Positions 28,496 to 36,651 of a stretch of 64,000 nucleotides of DNA are shown one piece after another (positions within the stretch are counted from its first letter, which is position 1; the number at the start of each line of letters is the position of its first letter). The notes under the pieces were generated by a model. The model was not told the DNA's origin. It worked only from the letters and a program-made list of their open reading frames with translations, and did not search any database. The translations under genes were made by a program, and so were the position numbers. This DNA comes from Bryobacteraceae bacterium (GTDB lineage Bacteria; Acidobacteriota; Terriglobia; Bryobacterales; Bryobacteraceae). The stretch is from positions 248,001 through 312,000 of the forward strand of contig JANWVY010000005.1 of assembly GCA_025056455.1 (NCBI GenBank), in the 5' to 3' direction.

Positions 28496-29758
28496 GTGAT
28501 CACGACCGAGCCAGATGCCCTTCGTTCGTCCTTCGTCCCTCCCGTCCCGACAACATTTGAAGATTTACGGATTTCCCAAGCGCTGGTGCAGGACCTGGTG
28601 TTGCGCCGCCTCCTCTTAGAAGGCTTTTCAAACCTTCAAACTTTGAGTCAAAAGCTAAGGCTCTCGATTCCCATCATCGATGCCACGTTCCGTTCTTTGA
28701 GAGCGCAGCAGTTGGTGGAAGTGCGGGGCATGGTGGGTAACGATTATAGCTTCCAGCTTTCCCAGGCGGGCAAGAATTTGGCGTCAGATCGCTTCCAGGT
28801 GTCCCAGTACGCAGGAGCCTGCCCAGTTAGTCTCAAGGATTACCACGCAGCGGTGAAGGCGCAAGCTGCCCGGGTTCAAATCGACCGACGGACGCTGCGC
28901 AGTGCTTTTTCCGATCTGGTGATCACGGATCGAATGCTCGACCAGCTCGGGCCCGCGCTCATCTCTCAAACCTCGATTTTTATCTACGGGCCGACGGGCA
29001 ACGGAAAAACCAGCTTAGCGGAACGGATGCTCCGCGTGTATCAGGACGCTGTTCTCATCCCGTACGCCGTGGAAGTTGACGGACAAGTGATCTCCCTCTT
29101 TGACCCAGTCGTGCACCACCGCATCGAACTTGAGGATCCAGAAATCGACCCTCGGTGGGTGTTGTGTAAGCGTCCCTGTATTGTCGTGGGCGGCGAGCTC
29201 ATTCCCAGCATGTTGGAGCTCCGCCTCGATGATTCTACTGGCATCTACGCTGCGCCCCTTCAGATGAAGGCCAATAATGGGATTTTTATCATCGACGACT
29301 TCGGCCGCCAATTGATGAGTCCCCGGGATTTGCTCAACCGCTGGATTGTCCCCCTCGACCGCCGCGTGGATTACCTTACCCTGCGCTATGGCGTCAAATT
29401 CCAGATTCCGTTTGAGCTGATGGTTGTCTTTTCGACAAACCTAGACCCGGCCGACCTGGCGGATGAGGCTTTTTTGCGCCGCATTCACAACAAAATCTTT
29501 GTGGAAGCGGTGGACGCTTCCAGCTTCGATCAGATTTTTCACCGAGTGGTGGCGGCAAGAAACATTCCCTGCGAGCCAGACAGCGCGGAGTATCTGCGCA
29601 AGCTCTGTTTGCGCGATGGCCGGACCGAACTCCGCGCCTGCTACCCCAACGACATCTGTAACATTCTGATGGCAATCGGGAAATACGAAAACCGCCCGCC
29701 CCGGATGACCAAGGCGGATCTGGAGCGGGCCGCCGCCCTTTACTTCGCCCGTAGTTGA
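28496..29758 (+). CDS. AAA+ ATPase with N-terminal winged-helix domain
   Basis: 420 residues from the GTG at 28496; the frame is open to 28433 but that part overlaps the divergent secretin start. The N-terminal ~100 residues look like a winged helix (LVLRRLLLEGFSNLQTLSQK, LRAQQLVEVRGMV). The ATPase core has Walker A IYGPTGNGKTSLAERM near residue 165, Walker B NGIFIIDDFGRQ, and an arginine region FLRRIHNKIF after STNLDP. The fold resembles MoxR/RavA-type AAA proteins. Its partner is unknown; the head-to-head secretin suggests an export or pilus link. The 3' end overlaps the convergent TPR gene by 19 nt. Confidence 0.85.
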   Translation: MITTEPDALRSSFVPPVPTTFEDLRISQALVQDLVLRRLLLEGFSNLQTLSQKLRLSIPIIDATFRSLRAQQLVEVRGMVGNDYSFQLSQAGKNLASDRFQVSQYAGACPVSLKDYHAAVKAQAARVQIDRRTLRSAFSDLVITDRMLDQLGPALISQTSIFIYGPTGNGKTSLAERMLRVYQDAVLIPYAVEVDGQVISLFDPVVHHRIELEDPEIDPRWVLCKRPCIVVGGELIPSMLELRLDDSTGIYAAPLQMKANNGIFIIDDFGRQLMSPRDLLNRWIVPLDRRVDYLTLRYGVKFQIPFELMVVFSTNLDPADLADEAFLRRIHNKIFVEAVDASSFDQIFHRVVAARNIPCEPDSAEYLRKLCLRDGRTELRACYPNDICNILMAIGKYENRPPRMTKADLERAAALYFARS

Positions 29759-30195
29759 CCCCGTTTAAGGTATTTCTCCAGTTCCGTCATTGCCTCTGCA
29801 AGGCGGCCAGTTTCCAGGTAAATCCGGCTGATTTCGAGATGGGCGTCAGGATGGTCCGCTGAGGCTTGCCGTAGATTTTCGAGGGCTTCTTCTGTGAACT
29901 TTCCTTGCGCCGTCAAGCTGAGTCCCAACAAGTATCTCGCCGTTCGATTGAGTCTTTGTAATTCGATCGCCTTTCTCGAGGCACTTTCGGCGGCTTCGAA
30001 ATGTCCTTGACGGTAGTACCGCCCAGCTTCCCCAATCCAGTCATCCACGCTTGTGGTGTCAGACCTGAGGACAGCTGGGGCCATCCGGTAGGTTGTGGAA
30101 AGGCGCTCAACTCCAGCAAGCGGCGCCTCTGTATGCGGCAGCATGAACACAAGCAGAACCGGAAAAGAAAACCGGATGGCCCCGCGACCGTTCAT
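29740..30195 (-). CDS. Exported TPR protein
   Basis: 151 residues from the ATG at 30195, where a signal-like stretch begins (GAIRFSFPVLLVFMLP); the open frame upstream lacks recognisable sequence. Two to three TPR units follow: DWIGEAGRYYRQGHFEAAES, ARYLLGLSLTAQGKFTEEAL and AHLEISRIYLETGRLAEAMTE. It is probably a periplasmic or membrane-attached scaffold. It sits downstream of hpnI (103 nt) on the same strand and may share its transcript. Confidence 0.75.
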   Translation of the reverse strand: MNGRGAIRFSFPVLLVFMLPHTEAPLAGVERLSTTYRMAPAVLRSDTTSVDDWIGEAGRYYRQGHFEAAESASRKAIELQRLNRTARYLLGLSLTAQGKFTEEALENLRQASADHPDAHLEISRIYLETGRLAEAMTELEKYLKRGQLRAK

Positions 30196-30238
30196 ACCTC
30201 TGAATGACTCGTAAATTTGCGTCCTGCCAGGCGCTGTC

Positions 30239-30258
30239 GTACCGAATTTCTTGGTACG
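30239..30258 (-). terminator. Hairpin after hpnI
   Basis: CGTACC and GGTACG pair around a 8 nt spacer in the gap between hpnI and the TPR gene. There is no T-run on the minus strand, so it may be an attenuator or have no function. Confidence 0.3.
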
Positions 30259-30298
30259 GATGTCGCACCCTTTCGATCCCAGAAGTTCTAAAACAGGG

Positions 30299-31408
30299 TT
30301 AGTCGAGCCGCGACAACTGGCCGTCGCGGCTGAGCTGGTAGCGGTTGCCGCGCCACTCAACGGTGTCGCCCATCCAGCCAGCGATCCAAATGGCGAAAGC
30401 GAAAACGTCCCACAACGGCGCCAGCGGAAAAGCCCAGGCTTGCTGACTCCGCAACAACAACCAACTGGAGAGAAAGCCCATCAGCATGCGGATGAGGAGG
30501 ACAACGACGCTCACCTGCCACATGCCAGAGCCTAGAGCGAGGAGAGCCCAAAAACCGGCATGAGTGACCGGCAGGCCGAGGTAGCCATCTGGGCGCGAGA
30601 CGCGGATTGTCCGCGCCCAACGCAGCTGATGCCGCCACATCTCGGCCCAGGAGCGGTAGGCCATGTTGGTCTCAACAACCTGCTTGGAAACGACGACGCG
30701 CTGCCCGAGCCGTCGCGTAAGCCGTTTGGCCAGTTGGTAATCATCGGCGAGATAGTTCTCAATGGCGCGAAAGCCGCCTGCGGCTTCCCAGTCGGCCGCC
30801 CGGAAGCAGAGCGTGGATCCAAGACCGAACTCTTTCACTCCCACCAGGGGCGCAACGAGCGTGCTCGGGGCGAAGTCGGTGGAGATTCCAAAGGCCTCCC
30901 AACACGCGGCAAGCCCCCGGGCGTTAACGCGATAAAGACAGGTAACCAGACACACGCCAGGATCTTCAAGAGGCGCTACGACCTGCTTGAGGTAGCCGGC
31001 AGGCACCTGAATATCCCCGTCGTTGACCACCCACACCGGCTTGGTCGCAAGTGCGGAAAGAGCGCTCAGGAGTCCTACCTTTCCGTTCGGCGAGCTCGTT
31101 TGAACCTGCTCAATCTCGATCCGGCGTTGCGGGTAGCGTCGAGCCAGATCTTGAATGAGCGCCGGGGCGGGATCCTCCGGATGGTTGACCCCGAATAGGA
31201 GCTCGAAGTCGGGATAATCAAGGCGGGCATGCGATTCGATCGCTTGCGCGAATCCAGGGTCATCGCCCCGTACCGGTTTCAGGATTGATACGCCTGGCGT
31301 TTGAGTCAGGGGGAAGGGTTTGGCGAACAGATGCCGCAACACGGCGATCACCGCCATCAGCTGGTAGGTTGCGGCAATGGCGCACGCCACGCCCAGGAGC
31401 CACGTCAC
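30299..31408 (-). CDS. hpnI: Hopanoid glycosyltransferase HpnI
   Basis: 369 residues from the GTG at 31408, which overlaps the upstream stop as GTGA; a TTG at 31456 is the longer option. It is a GT2/GT21 ceramide-glucosyltransferase-like enzyme: an N-terminal membrane helix, then PGVSILKPVRGDDPGF, WVVNDGDIQVPAGYL (D-x-D-like metal site), FGLGSTLCFRAADWEAAGG, LADDYQLAKRL and the RHQLRWARTIR (Q-x-x-R-W) motif, with hydrophobic helices at the end. HpnI adds N-acetylglucosamine to bacteriohopanetetrol. With HpnJ in the same operon the call is strong. HpnK (deacetylase), HpnG and HpnH are not in the window. Confidence 0.88.
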   Translation of the reverse strand: MTWLLGVACAIAATYQLMAVIAVLRHLFAKPFPLTQTPGVSILKPVRGDDPGFAQAIESHARLDYPDFELLFGVNHPEDPAPALIQDLARRYPQRRIEIEQVQTSSPNGKVGLLSALSALATKPVWVVNDGDIQVPAGYLKQVVAPLEDPGVCLVTCLYRVNARGLAACWEAFGISTDFAPSTLVAPLVGVKEFGLGSTLCFRAADWEAAGGFRAIENYLADDYQLAKRLTRRLGQRVVVSKQVVETNMAYRSWAEMWRHQLRWARTIRVSRPDGYLGLPVTHAGFWALLALGSGMWQVSVVVLLIRMLMGFLSSWLLLRSQQAWAFPLAPLWDVFAFAIWIAGWMGDTVEWRGNRYQLSRDGQLSRLD

Positions 31409-31767
31409 CACGCCAGCAGCCCGACTCCACCTGCCACCAAACAGGCGCCGGTCCAACGCTGCCAGCTGACGTTCTCTTTCAGAAGCACCTTGGCCAGTAG
31501 GGTCTCAACCACGTAGGTGGCCGCTGTAGCTGGCGCGGCAAAGCTCAAATCGGCAATTCGCAACAAGGCGAGAAACGCAAAAAACGAAATCGCCATGCAG
31601 GCTACAGCGAGAATTAACATCCGGCGGCGGAAGAGCCGGACAAACAGGCGCCCGAGGGCGCCAGGGCGGAAATCCTGTATCTCCCCCTGGCGCTTCATCT
31701 CCCGCGACTGTAAAAGGTCGCTGGCTACCGTTGCGGCCACGATCGTTAAGACGAGCAGCCACTTCAT
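31405..31767 (-). CDS. Small EamA/SMR-type membrane protein (ArnF-like), B
   Basis: 120 residues, four hydrophobic helices (WLLVLTIVAATVASDLL, MLILAVACMAISFFAFLAL, LSFAAPATAATYVVETLLA, WTGACLVAGGVGLLAW). The helix-3/4 pattern with PATAATYV and KVLLKENVSWQRW is that of half-size EamA/SMR transporters such as ArnE and ArnF, which flip undecaprenyl-phosphate-aminoarabinose. It overlaps the sister gene upstream by 4 nt and hpnI downstream by 4 nt, so the pair is made together, probably as a heterodimer. Confidence 0.8.
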   Translation of the reverse strand: MKWLLVLTIVAATVASDLLQSREMKRQGEIQDFRPGALGRLFVRLFRRRMLILAVACMAISFFAFLALLRIADLSFAAPATAATYVVETLLAKVLLKENVSWQRWTGACLVAGGVGLLAW

Positions 31768-32153
31768 GGATGGTGTCCCCGCCCGTCATCCCGTTGAGAT
31801 GCAGGCAAGCGGCTTGTTTGAGATGCCACCAAAACGGTGCCGGCGACGATCAAAGCCGTGCCAGCCCAGCGCAATTCGCTGATCTGTTCCTGGAGAAACC
31901 ACCGCCCCAACAGAGCCGAGAGGGGATAGCCAGCGGCAGTTACCGGGAGCACAAAGCTTAAGTCTGCCCACGAAAGCAGGGTCATGCGGCTGAGTGTCCA
32001 CAGGATCAGAAGCGCTACGCCAAGCAAGATCCACCAAAACCAAACTCCTGTCGACGACTTCATGCCCAGGCTTAAAAACAGATTGCCAGAGGCATTGCTT
32101 AGCACCACGATGAGGGTAAGCAGAGCAGTCTTCCAGGCCGGCGTGGATTTCAT
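31764..32153 (-). CDS. Small EamA/SMR-type membrane protein (ArnE-like), A
   Basis: 129 residues, four hydrophobic helices (ALLTLIVVLSNASGNLFLSL, FWWILLGVALLILWTLS, LSFVLPVTAAGYPLSALLG, WAGTALIVAGTVLVAS) and a polar tail. It has the same layout as protein B (LSF-x-x-P-x-T-A-A-x-Y core, then an E before the last helix), so the two are paralogues. It overlaps hpnJ by 4 nt (ATGA) and protein B by 4 nt. A role in flipping a hopanoid glycolipid or its sugar donor is inferred from the neighbours. Confidence 0.8.
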   Translation of the reverse strand: MKSTPAWKTALLTLIVVLSNASGNLFLSLGMKSSTGVWFWWILLGVALLILWTLSRMTLLSWADLSFVLPVTAAGYPLSALLGRWFLQEQISELRWAGTALIVAGTVLVASQTSRLPASQRDDGRGHHP

Positions 32154-33601
32154 GACCGGGCAATGGCAGTCGCTGCACGTTGCTCTCGAACGAACCGTTT
32201 ACGCTTGGCGCGGAGGGCCAGATATTCTCTCGCTTCTTTGTAGAGGCGGCGGCGCTCGGCGCTGTCAAATAGCGCTTTACGGACGACCCGCCACGCAGCT
32301 TTCGGCCGGAAATAATACTCGCCGTAGAAACGCTCAACCCAGTCTACAAGTTCCGCGCGATCGAGGTTCTCATAGCGGATGTTGGGGAGCTGATGACCTT
32401 TTTCATCGGTCATGGCGTCGATTGTGATCAAGCCGTTCTGCTTGACATAGTCGTAAAACTCCGTGCCGGGGTAGGGATGAGCAATCGACACTTGAATGGT
32501 TTCTGTATCGAGCGATTTCGCAAATTCGATCGTGCGCCGGATGGATTCGCGGGTTTCTCCGGGTAAGCCAACAATGAAGTCGCCGTGAATCACCAGTCCG
32601 AGTTTGTGGGCGTTCTCGGTGAATCGCCGCGCCATATCAAGTGTTGCGCCCTTTTTGATGTTTTTCAGAATTTGGGGATCGCCCGTTTCATAACCGACAA
32701 TCATGAGCCGGGCGCCGGCTTCCTTCATGGCCTTCAAGGTCTCATAGTCGGTGGTCACGCGTGAGGTGCAGGACCAGGTGAAATTCAGCGGACCAAGTTT
32801 CTCGCAGATTTCCAGTGTTCGCTTCTTTTGGTAGTTGAAAGTGTCGTCGTCGAAGAAAATCTCTTTGAGCCCTGGGAAATTCTCAAGCGCCCACTTCACT
32901 TCATTCGCCACGTCGTTTGCCGAGCGGGTGCGCCAGCGGTGACCGGAATGAGTCTGCGGCCACAAGCAAAAGGTGCACTGAGCGGGACAGCCTCGCGAGG
33001 TGTAGAGGGCGATAAAAGGGTGCAGCAGGAATGGCACGTTATAGCGCCGGAAATCTAGATCTCGCCGGTATACCTTCGTGACCCAGGGCAGACTGTCCAG
33101 ATCCTCGACGTAGCCGCCCTCAGGATTGTGCACGATCTTTCCATCCTTCCGGAAGCTTACGTTGGAGATCTCCTCAAGCGGAGTCCCAGTGGCGTATTTC
33201 ACGATGGGGTAGTCAAACTCGCGGCGGACAACAAAGTCAATAGCGGGGGTTGTGCGCAGAATCCGATCCGCATCGACGGTGACTGGCGGTCCCACGAAAC
33301 ATACTTTTAGTTTCGGGTTCACGTCTTTCATCATCGACGCCATTTTGACGTCGATTTCAAAGCCGGGCGTGGAAGTAAACAGCACGACCAGCTCATACTC
33401 CTTGGCCATCTGAACGGTCTGCTCGATGGAGATCTTGTGCGGCGGAGCGTCGACAACCTTGCTGTCTGGCAGCATGCCGGCTGGGTAGCAAAGCCACACT
33501 GGATACCAATAGGATTCGATTTCCCGAGTGGCTGGCCAGCGTGAGCTGGCGCCACCATCAAACCCCTCAAAAGAAGGCGGGTTGAGGAATAAAGTACGCA
33601 T
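32150..33601 (-). CDS. hpnJ: Hopanoid radical SAM protein HpnJ
   Basis: 483 residues from the ATG at 33601 (MRTLFLNPPSFEGFDGG); the frame is open a little further upstream. The N-terminal part is a B12-binding-like Rossmann domain (YELVVLFTSTPGFEIDV, KVCFVGPPV). The radical SAM cluster is CPAQCTFC near residue 203, followed by EIFFDDDTFN, LMIVGYETGDPQILKNIKKG and HGDFIVGLPGETRESI. HpnJ forms the cyclitol ether head group from glucosaminyl-bacteriohopanetetrol. It sits with HpnI in one operon, downstream of the epimerase (68 nt gap). Confidence 0.9.
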   Translation of the reverse strand: MRTLFLNPPSFEGFDGGASSRWPATREIESYWYPVWLCYPAGMLPDSKVVDAPPHKISIEQTVQMAKEYELVVLFTSTPGFEIDVKMASMMKDVNPKLKVCFVGPPVTVDADRILRTTPAIDFVVRREFDYPIVKYATGTPLEEISNVSFRKDGKIVHNPEGGYVEDLDSLPWVTKVYRRDLDFRRYNVPFLLHPFIALYTSRGCPAQCTFCLWPQTHSGHRWRTRSANDVANEVKWALENFPGLKEIFFDDDTFNYQKKRTLEICEKLGPLNFTWSCTSRVTTDYETLKAMKEAGARLMIVGYETGDPQILKNIKKGATLDMARRFTENAHKLGLVIHGDFIVGLPGETRESIRRTIEFAKSLDTETIQVSIAHPYPGTEFYDYVKQNGLITIDAMTDEKGHQLPNIRYENLDRAELVDWVERFYGEYYFRPKAAWRVVRKALFDSAERRRLYKEAREYLALRAKRKRFVREQRAATAIARS

Positions 33602-33669
33602 CCTTTTTGAGGTTACGCTACGTGGTGCGGCTGGGACAACTTGACCCCTCACACGGTCCAGCCACCAGA

Positions 33670-34620
33670 CTAGCGGCTGGGAATGGGCGACCGGACCAGT
33701 TCGCGAAAATAGCGTACCGTCTCTTCCAATCCCTCACGCAAGCTCACCTTCGGCTCCCAGTTGAGTAGCCGTTTGGCTTTCGTGATGTCGGGGCGCCGGC
33801 GCCGGGGGTCATCCTGAGGCAGCGGTTCAAAGCGGATGGGAATGTTGGGGTTCACTGCCCTGCGGACATATTCCGCAAATTCCAGGATGGTCATCTCGTT
33901 AGGATTACCGAGATTCACGGGATAGCGCTCGTCACTGAACAAAAGCTTGACCAGCCCTTCCACCAAATCCCGAACATAGCAGAAGCTGCGTGTTTGTGAA
34001 CCATCGCCGTACACGGTCAGCGGTTCACCTCGTAGGGCCTGATCGAGGAAGGCAGGCACGACCCTACCGTCATTGAGCGCCATCCGCGGCCCGTAGGTGT
34101 TGAAGATCCGCGCGATCGTGGTCCGCAATCCGTACTTTCGGTGGTAGGCCATGGTGATCGCCTCGGCGTAGCGTTTGCTTTCGTCATAGCAGGAACGCGG
34201 GCCCACCGGATTGACATTGCCCCAGTAGGTTTCTACCTGCGGATGCACTTCGGGGTCTCCGTAGCACTCAGAAGTGGAAGTGAGAAGAAAGAGCGCGTTA
34301 TTCTTCCGCGCAATCTCGAGCATGTTTCGCGTGCCGGTGGATCCTACTTCCAAGGTCTCAATGGGATGAGCGTAATAATGCCGCGGACTTGCCAGGGAAG
34401 CGACATGAAGCACCCCGTCGAAGCTGCCATCCACCCGGACCGGCTGAGTAACGTCACCTTCCAGGAGCTGGAACCGGGGATGCGCTTCTAGATGGGCAAG
34501 GTTCGTTCTGGACCCTGTAATGAAGTTGTCAATTCCGACGACCGTGTGCCCGTCGCTGAGGAGGTAGTCACAAAGATGAGATCCAATGAATCCTGCTGCC
34601 CCAGATATCAGAAAACGCAA
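33670..34620 (-). CDS. UXS-like NAD-dependent epimerase/decarboxylase
   Basis: 316 residues of the short-chain dehydrogenase/epimerase type. N-terminal [15 protein letters not shown] binds NAD. The catalytic Ser is in [10 protein letters not shown] and the Tyr-x3-Lys in [21 protein letters not shown] and [19 protein letters not shown] are typical of UDP-glucuronate decarboxylase (UXS), which makes UDP-xylose. It is the first gene of the hopanoid operon, which suggests it supplies a sugar for lipid or glycan modification. Other sugar epimerases share these motifs, so UDP-xylose is not proven. Confidence 0.85.
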   Translation of the reverse strand: MRFLISGAAGFIGSHLCDYLLSDGHTVVGIDNFITGSRTNLAHLEAHPRFQLLEGDVTQPVRVDGSFDGVLHVASLASPRHYYAHPIETLEVGSTGTRNMLEIARKNNALFLLTSTSECYGDPEVHPQVETYWGNVNPVGPRSCYDESKRYAEAITMAYHRKYGLRTTIARIFNTYGPRMALNDGRVVPAFLDQALRGEPLTVYGDGSQTRSFCYVRDLVEGLVKLLFSDERYPVNLGNPNEMTILEFAEYVRRAVNPNIPIRFEPLPQDDPRRRRPDITKAKRLLNWEPKVSLREGLEETVRYFRELVRSPIPSR

Positions 34621-34725
34621 ACGAATCCGATCCCCTGCCTAGACTTGGTTCAATCTTCTGCTGATCACTTCATGCCGCACTAACGATATTGTAGCGGATC
34701 GGCTCGTGCTACCATCTCAGCTTCT

Positions 34726-36603
34726 ATGGTTGCCCTGTCGCTACTTGAAAAGGTGCTGCTTGCAGTGGCCATGGCCGTGTCCGGATATGGGTTCTGGCGC
34801 CGGTTTGGCAAAGTGCTCAAGCTCATTCAAGGGGCAAAGAAGGATGCTAACTTCGAACTCGGCGATGTCGCCCGGCGCGCAGCCACCTTTGTCTGGGAGG
34901 TGCTCCTACAGGCCAAGGTCATTACCCAGAGGCCGCTGCCGGGTTTCGCTCATGCCTTCGTTTTTTGGGGATTTTGCGCTTTCGCGCTAGTGACGCTCAA
35001 TCACTTTGCGCTCGGATTTGGGTTTGAGTTGATCTCTCCCAGCGGTTTTTTCGGCCGGATCTATTTTGGCTTCGCAGCCGCGTTTTCGGTTGTCGTGGCA
35101 ATTTCGATCCTTGCGCTTGCTTTCCGGCGCTTCGTTCTCAGGCCACGCTGGCTCGGCAAGGTTTCCTATGAATCGGGCTTCATTGCCCTTTTGATCTTCA
35201 CTCTCATGTGGACTTATTTGGCCGACTACCTCTTGCACGGTCAAGATCCGAACTGGAGCAAGAGCGCTGCGGCGCGTGGCCTTTGGTGGCTGCATTCGGC
35301 TTGCATTCTCGTATTTCTGCCCCTGATCCCGCACACCAAGCACTTGCATCTGATCCTCAGTCCGGCAGCAGTGTTCTTTAAACGGGATGGATTCAGTAAA
35401 ATCCCGCCACTCGTCGGAGACGAAGACTTTGGGCTAGATACAGGCAAGGATTTGACCCGGCTTGTGGCGTTGCAAGCCTTCTCTTGCGTGGAGTGCGGCC
35501 GCTGCACGGAACACTGCCCGGCGAACAACACCGGCAAACTGCTAAATCCGAAAGAAATCATTTTGGGTGTCCGCTCCTATTTGGATGAGTTCGGTCCGGC
35601 TTCCGAACAACCGCTCCTGGGCAAATATCTCAGCCAGGAAGCGGTGTTTCAGTGCACCACGTGTGGCGCGTGTGAGTATCAATGTCCGGTGGGCGTTCAA
35701 CATCTGCCGATCCTGATCGGGTTGCGCCGGGGAGCCACGAACACCGGCAAATGGGAGGACGATTACGGCAATAAGCTTTTCCTTAATCTCGAGCGCTATG
35801 GCAACCCGCTCGGTTTCTCTCCCAGCGAACGGGAAAAATTTCTGCAAAAACTGGGGGTCCCCATTTTTGACGGTACGCAGGAGTATTGCTTGTGGTTAGG
35901 GTGTATGGGCGCCTATGATCCGCAAGGAAAGGAAATCATCAGCGCCCTTGTGGAAGTACTGTCTCACCTCGGCGTCAGCTATGGAGTGTTGCGGAAGGAG
36001 CGCTGTACGGGTGACGCGGCGCGACGGCTCGGAAATGATCTGACGTTTGGCCAGTTGGCGGAGGCGAATCTGGAGGTCCTGCGCTCCTCGAAGGCGGTGA
36101 AATTATTGTCCATCTGTCCCCATTGCGTGCGGACGCTTGGCGAGGACTATCAAGAGTTTGGCGCTTCCCTTCAAATTGAGCACCACAGTGAATTTCTGGC
36201 TCGGCACCGCGACAAACTGCCCAAGCACGATATGGACCGGAAAGTCGTTTTTCATGATCCCTGCTACTTGGGGCGCTATCGCGGAGTTTACGACGAGCCC
36301 CGTACGGTCGCCTCTCTCGGTGGACTCGTCGTAGACCCTCCACGCGCGCGGGAGCGCTCTTTCTGCTGCGGAGCTGGGGGTGGGCTAGCCTTTTTGGGTG
36401 AAGAAAAGGGTGCGCGGGTGAACGTGACTCGGGCAGAAGAGCTCCTGGCTACTGGCGCCCAGGTGGTGGCAGCGGCCTGTCCCTTTTGCAACACGATGTT
36501 TCGCGACGCTCTCGGTACGGTTTCAAAAGCCCCTCCGGCCTTGATGGATGTCGCGCAACTGGCCGCGGAGGGACTCAGGCAGAAGGTGGATTCGCGGACT
36601 TAG
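34726..36603 (+). CDS. Membrane Fe-S oxidoreductase (NarI-like + ferredoxin + CCG domains)
   Basis: 625 residues. N-terminal ~230 residues hold five to six helices of a NarI/HdrE-like heme b domain (SLLEKVLLAVAMAVSG, HAFVFWGFCAFALVTLNHF, AAAFSVVVAISILALAF). Then come two 4Fe-4S motifs, CVECGRCTEHCP and CTTCGACEYQCP, and two CCG modules (CLWLGCMGAYDP to CPHCVRTLG; DPCYLGRYRG to CCGAGGG to CPFCNTMF). Related proteins (DUF224 type) pass electrons from electron-transfer flavoprotein to menaquinone in beta-oxidation. No etf genes are adjacent. It is divergent from the epimerase. Confidence 0.9.
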   Translation: MVALSLLEKVLLAVAMAVSGYGFWRRFGKVLKLIQGAKKDANFELGDVARRAATFVWEVLLQAKVITQRPLPGFAHAFVFWGFCAFALVTLNHFALGFGFELISPSGFFGRIYFGFAAAFSVVVAISILALAFRRFVLRPRWLGKVSYESGFIALLIFTLMWTYLADYLLHGQDPNWSKSAAARGLWWLHSACILVFLPLIPHTKHLHLILSPAAVFFKRDGFSKIPPLVGDEDFGLDTGKDLTRLVALQAFSCVECGRCTEHCPANNTGKLLNPKEIILGVRSYLDEFGPASEQPLLGKYLSQEAVFQCTTCGACEYQCPVGVQHLPILIGLRRGATNTGKWEDDYGNKLFLNLERYGNPLGFSPSEREKFLQKLGVPIFDGTQEYCLWLGCMGAYDPQGKEIISALVEVLSHLGVSYGVLRKERCTGDAARRLGNDLTFGQLAEANLEVLRSSKAVKLLSICPHCVRTLGEDYQEFGASLQIEHHSEFLARHRDKLPKHDMDRKVVFHDPCYLGRYRGVYDEPRTVASLGGLVVDPPRARERSFCCGAGGGLAFLGEEKGARVNVTRAEELLATGAQVVAAACPFCNTMFRDALGTVSKAPPALMDVAQLAAEGLRQKVDSRT

Positions 36604-36651
36604 CAGGAGATAGTTCTCCCGCTGGTTCGCGGATGAAAGGCGTGGTAGGCG

